Of a stretch of DNA of 64,000 bases, positions 27,175 through 39,200 are shown in pieces. The DNA is from a virus. The notes under the pieces are model-generated. The model had not been told where the DNA came from. It did not search any database and saw only the letters and a list, made by a program, of their open reading frames with translations. How positions within the stretch are numbered: position 1 is the stretch's first letter; every line of letters starts with the position of its first letter. The stretch lies in the IMG/VR virus record IMGVR_UViG_3300046002_005110, positions 16,943 to 80,942 of that record. One strand, 5' to 3'. Made by a program: the position numbers and the translations under genes.

Positions 27175-27185
27175 GTGATAAATAG
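27175..27185 (+). promoter_or_regulatory. Late promoter box before the giant baseplate gene (GTGATAAATAG)
   Basis: TAGTGATAAATAGTAG lies 28 bases upstream of the start at 27213. It nearly repeats the box before gp6, which supports a GTGATAAATA late consensus in this phage. Confidence 0.6.
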
Positions 27186-27212
27186 TAGATACAGTAATGG
27201 ATAATATAAAAA

Positions 27213-30200
27213 ATGGCAACAAAAATTCGGTCACTTGATTTTCTTCCTGAAGTTTTTAGAACTGACAGTAATGCTCAGTTTCTTGCCGCAACATTAGATC
27301 AGTTGGTACAACAACCTGATCTACGTAGAGTTGAAGGATTTATTGGTCAAAAATATGGCTATTCTATTAACCCAACTGATCGTTATGTAGTTGAACCATC
27401 AAAAATCCGCTATGATTATCAATTGAATCCAAGTGTTGTATTCTTAAAAACTGATACTCAAACTGCAAAAGATTTTATTAATTATCCTGGTATGTTAAAT
27501 GCTTTACAAAATAATGGGGCAATTACCGATAATAATAATAGATTATTTGAAAGTGAATATTATAGTTGGGATAGTTTTGCTGATCTAGATAAGATTGTTA
27601 ACTATAGTCAATATTATTGGTTACCATATGGTCCAGATGCCGTAACTGTATCAACCAACACAATTTATCTATCAGACAATTATATTGTATCCTACAGTGA
27701 TACTGGATATACAATTAATGATTCAGTACAAAAAAATCCATCTATAACATTGTTACGTGGTGGTACATATACATTTGAAGTAAATCAATCATCACAATTC
27801 TGGATTCAAGGTGTTCCAGGAACTTCTGGATATGGTGCAAGTTCTAATACTAGTACTAGAGATGTATTAGGAGTATTAAATAATGGAGATTCCATTGGCA
27901 CTGTTACGTTTGAAGTTCCATTAAAAGATGCTCAATCACAATATGATTTGCCCGGAAACAATACAGTTGATATTGTTTCTACACTAACATATGCAGAAAT
28001 TAACGGTCAAACATCGACATCAATTGGAAATATTGATGGTGTAACTCAGTTAAATGGTAGAACATTAATGTTCTATGATAATGGTGAATCAAGTTCACAA
28101 ATTAATTTTTATTCAATATCAGTAAATTCAATAACTGATATCGTTACATTAACATTAAGTACTGGAATTCCAGATTCTCAAAAAATTACAGTAACTAGCG
28201 GTACTACATATGTTGGTAGAACATTCTATCGTGATGGTACCGGTACAATTCAATTGATACCATATCTTTCGGCAGTATTAGATACATTATATTATCAAGA
28301 TGGGTCAAATCCACTTAATGTTGGTGTTATTAATTTAATAGAAAATAATACTACTAATAGTATTAACATTGATCAAATTTTAGGTAAGACAAATTATACA
28401 AGTCCAAATGGTGTTACATTTATCAATGGTCTTAAAGTTATATTTGAAGGATCTACAGTCCCATCAACATATCAAAATAATGAATATTATGTTGAAGGTG
28501 TAGGTACTGCAATCAATCTATTATTAGTTAATGATTTTCGTAGTGTAGAAAGCGATGATCCAGGATCATATTATCCTTGGGATTATTATAATTGGGACGA
28601 TAAAGAATGGGATCAATCAAATGAGGTACCATTATATCCGGATTATATAACAATCAATAGAAATAGTCGTGATTTAAATGCCTGGTCTAGAAGTAATCGT
28701 TGGTTTAATATTCAAGTTATTAATGCCACTATCGCTTATAATGGTACATTAACATTAATATCTGGAAATACTAGTACTCGTGCTCAACGTCCTATTATTG
28801 AATTTTATGGGAATCTTGGTCTTTATAATAGTGGAACAAAATCTTTAGGTTTCGTTTCATTATTTGATAATACAACAACTGATGCCTTTACTCAAATAGT
28901 TGGACAATCATCATATACTATTGATGGTCAACCATTAGTTTCTGGTCAAACAATTATTTTTAATCATGATACTAATAATTTAGTTCGTCAAAACATATAT
29001 GAAGTTTCTTTTGCACCAGTTGGTACAGGAAATTCAAATGTAATTGCACTTAATATTGTAGAAACTGCACAAGATAAAAATCAAGTTACTATCATATCTG
29101 GTACATTATGGAAATCAACAAGTTGGAGATTTAATTCTGTAGATTCTAGATGGATTCAATGTCAACAAAAATCAACAGTTAATCAGGCCCCATTATTTAA
29201 CATATATGATATAAATGACATATCACTTAGTGATCAATTATACTATAATGGTTCAACATTTGCGGGAACAAAATTATTTTCGTACACTGTTGGTACAGGA
29301 CCAAATGATCCAATATTAGGTTTTCCAATTAGTTATTCAAGCTCGGTTAGTATTGGTGACATTAATTTCACTGTCAATCTAAATGAAGATACATTTAGCT
29401 ATCAACAAAACGATAATATTATTGAATCAAACATTAATATTGGTTATGTATATGACTATATCACTGCTGATATACCAACTAAAAAAACTGGATGGGTAAC
29501 CGCATATACTGAAAGTTCTCAATATCAAGTATTTCAATTTACAGTTACTCAACCAACACAAAGTTCCTTTCAATGTGATGTGTTAGTAAAAACTGATTCA
29601 ATTGTTGATCCACATCATGTATATGTCAATGATGTTGAACTGAGTGATGATTCTGAATATACTTTTACTACTAATAGTTTTAATAATACAACAACCGTTA
29701 CATTGACAACTGCGGCAGTCAGTGGTGATAAAATTACCATTACATTGCTTAGTGATCAAGTTAGTAAAACTGGGTATTATGAAATTCCAAGTAATTTACA
29801 AAATAATCCATTCAATTCAAATATTACCACAGTTAACGTTGGTGATATTAAAAATCAATATGATTCAATAGTTCAAAATACGTTTGGCGTAATTGGACCA
29901 GTATTTGGTCCTAATAATGTTTATAACCTAGGAAACTTAAACAGATACGGTACGGCAATTATTCAAAATAGTGCCAGTTTGATATTACCTGGTGTATTTT
30001 TACGTAAACCTGGATATAATATATTTGAAGCATTACAATTCAACAGTGATCAATATACAAATTTTAAAACATTGTTGATTAATTTAACTGATCAAAACGA
30101 TTTTACAGTATATACCACTCCATCTACAATGTTGGATACAATTCTTTATCAAATTTCAAGTACCAGAAACAGTACAAATGCATTCTTCTGGAGTGACATG

Positions 30201-33200
30201 TTATATACTGGTAGTCCATATAGAACTAATAGTTATCCATTTAATGTTACATTATCTACTATTACTTTACCAACGTATAGAACATATGATTTTACATCAG
30301 CCAACTATTATGGGTTGGGTGTTTATATTACTACAACAGTTAATGGTCAGACAGTAACTAATCAATTAATACGTGGTGTGGATTATATTGTTAGTGATAT
30401 TAGTCCAAATTTAACAATAACATATGATATTGTTGTTGGTGATACTATTACAATTAATGAATATAATCAAACATATGGAACATATTGTCCCAATACACCA
30501 ACTAAATTAGGATTATACCCAAGTTTTATTCCGAGTGTTATTTTAGACAATACTTATACTACACCAACCTATTTTATTTTAGGACACGATGGTAGTTATA
30601 CAAAACTTTATGGTGATTATATTGATGAAGAATTATCTGATTTTCGTGATAAAGTTTTATTAGAATTTGAAACTAGAATTTATAATAACTTAAAAGTTGT
30701 TGGTGATATACCATTACCAGCTGATGAAGTTATTCCAGGACAATTTAGAACCACTGAATATTCACAGAGTGAAATTTTAGATATATATAGAACCAATTTC
30801 TTAAAATGGGTTGGTTTAAATCGTATTGATTATAAAACACAACAATATAATAGATCAAATCAGTTTTCATATAACTACAATCAAAGTACAAACATACTTA
30901 ACAGTGAAATATTAAAACAAGGTTATTGGAGAGGTGTATATAATTGGTTCTATGATACTAGTAATCCAGCAGATGCCCCATGGGAAATGTTAGGATTGAC
31001 CAGTGAACCAAGTTGGTGGACTGATAGATATGGTGCCGCCCCATATACTAGTGATAATACATATATGTGGCAAGAAATTAGTGAAGGTTATGTATGGAAC
31101 AATGGTGATAGTTATATTAATCCATTGAAAGTTAGACCAGAATTATTAAGAGTATTGCCAGTAAATTCGGCCGGAACATTACAATCACCATTACCAACTG
31201 TAGTTGGTAACTATGATTCATTTACATTTGATCGTAATTGGATTGTTGGCGATCAAGGACCGGCTGAAACTTCATATCTACGTAGTAGTTCATATCCATT
31301 TGATTTAATGCGTATATTGGCATTAACTAAACCAGCAAAATTCTTTAACTTAAATGTTGATCGTGACTTGTACAAATATAATACTGAATTCAATCAATAT
31401 TTGTATAATGATCGTTATCATTTAAATCCACAAGATATTATAGTATATGGCAATGGTGTAAGTAAAGCTAGTTATATCAATTGGGTAGTTGATTACATTA
31501 ATCAACGTGGTGTTGATGGTACAACTGAAGTTACTACTACATTAAAAAATCTAGATGTCAGATTAACATATAATCTAGCTGGATTTAGTAGTAAAAATTA
31601 CTTGAAATTTTTGATTGAAAAATCAACACCAAATACTCAAAATACAACATTATTAATTCCTGACAATAGTTATAGCGTCTTGTTGTACGACAATGTATCA
31701 GAAGATAAAATTGTATATAGTTCAGTTATTGTACAACGTACTAGTGATGGTTATACAGTTTGGGGTAATAGTCAAAGTGATCCATTTTTTAATATGGCTG
31801 TGCCCAAGGCCGGATTTACACAAACATTAACGGTGAATAATCTTTCAGTTACAGTTAATAATGAATTTTATACAGACAAAATCACTACAATTCCATATGG
31901 TAATTTATATTATACTGTTCAGGGAGTTAGTGAATTTCTTAAAGCATATGGTCAATATCTAGTAGATCAAGGTATGATTTTTGGTTATGTAATTGATACT
32001 ATTACATATAATTGGGATCAAATGATTCGTGAGTTTTTGCATTGGGCAGAACAAAGTTGGGAAGTTGGTAGTACTATTAATTTAAATCCATCTGCTAAAA
32101 TTGCTACTGTTAATAGACCTGGATTAGTGGTTCAGCCATTGACAATTCAACAAGATAATTTTATTTTAAATCAAAATCTAATACCATTACAAAGTCAAAA
32201 TGCTAGTATTGTAAGAGAAAATGAAAGTTTTACTGTTGGTGTATTAACTGATGGGGATAGTATTGCTCTTACAAATCTTAATTTATCTAGTATGGAACAT
32301 GCAGTGGTGTTTGATAATTATACCGTATTCAATGATACAATTTATGATTTAGTTACTGGATTACGTCAACAAAGATTATTATTACAGGGTTACAAATCTG
32401 GTGAATGGAATGGTTATGTTAATGCCAGCGGATTTATTATTAATGAAGATAATATTCAAGAATGGTTACCAAACATTAAGTATGCCAGTGGAAAAATTGT
32501 AACTTATAAAAATAAATATTGGGTTGCTAATCAATTGATTCAACCACAATCAGAATTCTTTGATGAACAATGGACTCAAACAACATACGATAAAATTAAA
32601 ACTGGATTATTACCTAATCCTAGCACTAATGCATATGAAAGTTTGTATTATTATGACAGTACTAGAGCAAACTTTGAACTAGATGCCGATCTATTATCAT
32701 TTAGTCTAATCGGTTATAGACCAAGACAATATCTCGCTGATGCAGAATTAAGCGATATTACTCAAATTGGTGTTTATAAAAACATCATTAAAGAAAAAGG
32801 AACCAACTTAATAGCAAATGCTTTTAAGAGTGCAAATTTGGCTCAAGGTAAAATTGATTATAATGTAAAAGAAAATTGGGCAGTTAAAACTAGTGTATTT
32901 GGTAGTGTATCTAACAGTAATTTTGTTGAATGTTTATTGATTCAGAATGAATTAACTGGTAATCCAACACTATTGGGATTCTCAGATAATGGGTCTGTAA
33001 GCGGTGTTCAACAAACAGTAATGATGAATGAAATCATTAACTGGAATATGCCACCAATTTCTGCAAATTTCTTACCGCCATTTAATGATGTTTATTCATA
33101 TGAGCGTGGTTTACCCAGCGCCGGATATGTCAATCTAAATGATGTAAAATTTAAAGCCTTTGAACTTACTGATTTAAACAATACATTTGACACAACTAAC

Positions 33201-36200
33201 ATAGATACATTGTATCGTAATGATAATATTTGGATTGCCAAATATCGTGGAAGTTGGAATGTATTTACTCCACAAACAGTCAATACACAAGTAATAAGTA
33301 TTATTAATAATTTAAATAATACAATTACTGTTAACTTTGGAAAAAATCCAAATTTGGCAAAATATGATCCAATCGCTATTGTTAATTTTGACTCCAGAAT
33401 AAATGGTTATTACGAAGTTTTAGCAGTGAATTCATTAACCAGTGTAATTATTGCAAAAGTATTAGATACTGCCGTATTACAATTACAAGGTAATGGTTTA
33501 GCTTTTAAATTAGTATCTAGAAGATTTACTCAAGCAAGTGATCAAGTATACAGTACAGTATTTAATAGTGAATACTATAATAAAAAATCTTGGATTGATA
33601 GAGATGTAGACAATCAATGGGCTGTATGGTCATGTGGTCCAAACTTTACTGAGATTAATATTGATTCTTCTGAATTAAATTTACAAGATTTTGGTAGTAG
33701 TGTCGCTTACAGTACAGAAATAGGATATGTCGGTGCTAGTGCAATTGATGGAACAATCTATCGTTATTATACTGACAGTACTACTAGTCAATCAATAACT
33801 CAAACTATATCTCAGACCAATTCAACATTTGGTACAGCAATGGTTGCAGTAGGTGATTATTTGTATGTTAGTGATGAACTTAATAATCTTGTTTATGTAT
33901 ATCTAGTAATTTATCCAAGTAAATATATTACTTTATATACGACTATTAGTCAAGAAACTACTGGACAAATAACAGTTAGTGAAGATAGACAGTGGTTATA
34001 TATTTCAAACGTTACTAATAAAACAATAGCGGTTTGGGCATTGATGTCCAATGGTAATTATGATTATGTTAGTACTATTACTGGTCCAAGTACGGCAATC
34101 GGATTTGGAACCTCAATCGCTACTAGTATAGATGGAGTTAAATTAATTGTAGGTGCCCCATTAGAAAGTTTAGTAACTAGTGAATCAACTCAATTGACTG
34201 CATCTGGCGCTGTTTATATATATACTAGAAGTGTACAAAGATTCATGGCTAATGGAATCAGTGATACCTATACAGTTAATGAAACTATTCCTAATTCTAT
34301 AGCTGATGTATTAATTGATGATGTATTAACTAGTGATGTAATTGTCTATTCCGATGGCAGAATTATATTTAATATAATACCAGTCTATGGTAGTATTATT
34401 GAAGTAAGTTATGGTGAAATGAATCTCGTTACTAAATTATTGAGTAGTAATCCAATAGTTGGTGGTAATTTTGGTACTAGTGTATCTACTAACAAATATG
34501 GTGCTCAACTAGTAATTGGATGTCCAAGTGAATTACAGACTGTAAACAATGTATCAAACGTACAGGGCGCAGTCTATCGTTTTACTAATGGCGGACAACA
34601 ATATGGATCTATAGTTGGATCAGTTAGTGGGTTAGTTAGTGGATATTTTTTCATTGATGGATTTAAAGTAAGTTATTCTGGAACTGCTAGTGAAATAGCT
34701 CAATCGATTAATACTCAAACTCCAACCAATATTATAGCTGCCGCTAGTGGTAATATACTTCAAATTGGGGTTATAAACAATACAGTAGAAACTATTAATA
34801 ATATTATTGATATTACTGGACCAGAATCTAATCTTGCTGATTTGGGATTAACATTGTATGTTAATACACAAGTAATGGTTAATCCAAATTTACCAACAAT
34901 TGGAAGTTTTGGAACTGTAGTATCTATGGGAACTCGCGACAGTTTGGTAGTCAGTGACCCAACTGCTACAGTATATGCTGAAACAACATTTGATTATAAT
35001 ACAGTTGACCCAACAGTCTGTAATCCTATTATATCAATTAATAATTTTACTATTTTTGATCATGGAGCTACAGCATTTATTGACACATTTGCAAACACTG
35101 GTGTAGTATATGAATTTGATTATCTACCGGCGGCTGATGAAAGTATTATAAATCCTGGAAAATATGTATTTGGTCAATATATTCAAAGTATAGATAGAAC
35201 TGGAATAGCAAACACTCCAAAATTTGGAACCAGTGTAGTTGATAATGATGGTGTAATAGTTGTGGGTGCTCCAAATTGGTACAGTACTGGTACTGGAAGA
35301 ATTTTTGGATATGTTAATTATTGTCAAACTAGTAGTTGGTATATAGATAAGAAACCATTACCAATGGTCTCTGTTGAACGATTAAATAATATTTCTATCT
35401 ATGATACTATTAGTAATAATACATTAGATTATCTAGATTATATTGATCCAATACAAGGAAAATTATTAGGTGCAGTTGAAACAAACTTAGATTATATAAG
35501 TTCAACTGATCCAGCCACATATTCTGATGGAATCGTGTGGAGTTTTGAACATATTGGTTCTACGTGGCTTGATACAACAAGTATTCGAATGTTGAATTAT
35601 AATCAACCAAGTGCTACATATAACGCTAGTAATTGGGGTAAGGCATTTCCAGGAAGTACGGCCGACATATACACTTGGGTAGGTAGTTCATTTCCTCCAA
35701 TTCAATATAATGGTAGTGGATATGTAGTTGATTTTAATAGTTATACTACGATTCAAAGTTTAGATCGCTCAACCAATGCAATTGTTGTTGATTATTTCTT
35801 CTGGGTTAAGAATTATAATATTATACCTCCAGGAAAAACATTAAGTCCGTTGACTTTAAGTCAATATATACTTAACCCACTTAATAGTGGAATTAGTTTC
35901 TTGGCAGCAATTACTACTAACATTGTTGGATTATTTAATTGTGAAAGTAGTATCAATTCTTCATCTAGTGCTTTACATATTGGTTATCGTATTGGTAACA
36001 CATTAGATCAAAAACATGAAAGTTGGACATTGATTCAAGAAAATAATGCAACTGATTTCTTAACTGGATTTCCAACAGAAAGTCAACAAGATCCAATTGG
36101 ATTATATGCAAAATATCTAGATAGTTTTGCTGGACAAAATCGTCTTGGACTATATATACCAAATTCAAAGTTGCCAATTTTGACTCGTTATGGTATTGAT

Positions 36201-39200
36201 TATTCACAAAGTATGTTTATAGATCGCCCATTGGCTTTACAAAATTATGTTAACTATGCCAATCAAGTTCTAATTAAATTCCCTATTGCCGAAACTCGTA
36301 GTTTATATTTCTTAAACAAAGTTGGAGTTGGATATGATACAAGAGATTATTGGACATATACTGATTGGTGGGCCACTGGATATAGTAGTAGTACAAAAAT
36401 TGTATTAGAAGTAAACACAGTTACTGATCTACAAACACTTCAGCCAAATCAAATACTTCCAGGAACAGAACAAATTGTTATTGGATTAAAAGATGGAATT
36501 ATTGTCAAAGTAAAAGCCAATTCACAGGGTAATAGCGAAGTGTGGACCTGGTATGAGGCTACTGGATGGGATAGAATTGGTTTACAAAACGGAACAATTC
36601 AATTATCAGATTCATTGTATAATACTCCAGTTAATTGGGATATTGGTGGATTTGATATTGGATTATATGATGATACAGTATATGAAGAAACTTATTGGAT
36701 CATTCGTTGGTTGAATGAAGAGGCTTATATAGAAGATTTGTTGATTGAACGTAATAATAGTTTGATATTAATGTTTAATTATATTCAAAGTGAATCACTA
36801 GAACAACAAAATTATCTAACATGGCTTAATAAAACAAGTTTGATTGATGTTACTCATACTGTTCGTGAATTGTTACCATACAAGAAATTTCAAAGAGATA
36901 ATCAAGAATTCTTAAGCGGATATTTGAATGAGATCAAGCCATTTCATGTTAAGATTAAAGATTTCTTATTTGTATATCCTGGACAAGATACATTCTTAGG
37001 AGATGTAACTGACTTTGATTTACCTGCAAAATATGTACCAAGTATAGGACAATTTGAAACTCCACAATTAGTATATACTACACCAAATTTATATTCCCCA
37101 GAATATTTACCTACTAGTACAGTATGGCAAGATCCAGAATATACACAGTGGTTTGAAAATTATGGTTTGAATATTACTAATGAACGCGGACTTTATAATC
37201 TAACATCATTATCGGCCTATATTACTTCAAGTTCCACAATTATTCCGGTTAAAAATACATATGGAATGCCTGATGCTGGATTTATATATATTGGTGATGA
37301 GAAAATTTCTTATAGTAATGTCGATAAGTTACAAAATATATTGACAGATATTCAACGTGGTATTGACTCAACTCCAACTGATCATATGCCAAATGCAACA
37401 GTTAGTGCCATATTGCCAGCTGTAATTGTATTAGATAAAGCTCGCGGATATTCAGAACCACCAGTAATTACTGTAATCAATAATAGTAATTATCCAAATC
37501 CAAGAACTGTTGCTCAGTTAGTTCCGATTATGATAAATGAATCATTGTTGGGAGTTCAGGTAATTAATTCAGGTTCAGGTTATGCTACTCAACCAATAAT
37601 TGAAATTGAAAGTAGTTCAATATTCTCTACATTTGTCAGTACTGACGTTAATACGGTATTTAATACTATCACTATAATAAATCATAGTTTTATTACTGGT
37701 GATTCAATTAAGTATACAATTGGATTGAATACAGTATCTCCAACAGGTTTGATCAATAACAATTACTATTATGTTAGAGTAATTGATGTTAATACTATTG
37801 CTCTTTATTATTCAGTTAAGGGTGCTTATAACATTGACAAAACTAGTTTGATGGATTATGAACGAGTTTCATTAGAAACACAAGGTTCTGGATCTGAAAA
37901 TACATTAGCGGTTACTGCCAGAGCAGCAATATTAACCTCAAGTCAGCCAGTTAGAGAATTAATGACTACTATTAAATTTGATAGAACAAGTTATGGTAGT
38001 TTAATCACTGAATGGAATAGTGGGCAAATTTATGCAGGAGAATTTACTGATATTGGTAAACTTGCAAGTTCAACATTGTTAACATCATCAAGTAGTCCAT
38101 GGGAATATTTGTCATGGACTGGAACAAATTGGGACGCTGATTTATTAGCATCAGCTCAAGGTGCATCATTTCCGATAGTACAAGTGAGAAACTCATATGC
38201 ATATGATGGTGCAGTACTTGTAGAATTAAATTATGGGTATACACCCGTAACTCCTGGACAATTGAATGGGCAGAAGATTATTGCTTATGAAGTGAGTTCT
38301 ACTGAATGGACTAATCCGATTAGTTACTATGTCAAAGTTATGACTACGACATTAGTAGAAATATATTATGATCCATTATTTAACTTTCCAGTGAAAATTG
38401 CCAACTTTAATTATACCTCAAATGATGTATTATTTTTAGAAGAGCCATTTACATTTAGTAAAAGTTTAGTAACATATGCTGGAAAATTATATCAATGTAT
38501 AGTTAGTAATAATGATACAATATTTGATTATGATAAGTGGGAACAAATTTACAGTAATAATTCAATATTGAACGCGGCCGATAGAATTGCTGCCTTTTAT
38601 GAGCCAACTGCCAACATGACTGGACGTGATCTTAGACAGTTAATGAGTGGTGTGGTTTATCCAAATGCTACTACAATTGGCGCCCCATTTAATTATAATG
38701 ACGGTCAGTTGTATGATTCTGTTAATTTTGAATATTCATCATATGATGTTAATTCAACGGCCGAACTTGATACAAATCTTCAATCTCCTGATTTTAACTA
38801 TAATCAATTGACTAACCCAACTACATATGATGTTCAGGGTGGATCATTCAATGAAGGATATGGACCAGAAGAATTGATTCCTGGTCTGGTAACTGATTTC
38901 TTACAATTTAATGTTACTACAAATCCAGATACATTAGGCCCAGGAAATTATTTGAATTTTAGAATTCAAGTTGATCAATTTGGTCAGAATTCAGTTTATA
39001 ATCCCAATACATATCCATATGTAACATATGAATATGTCACTTCAGTTTATAATACCAATCCATATACTCAAACATATTTGACACAAGATTTTGTCAGTAC
39101 TAATAGTATAAGCGATGTATTACATGTTAACGATGCTAGTAAATTAGTAAGTACGTTACAAGAAATAGTAACTACTGATAGTGATGGTGTGGCATATATA

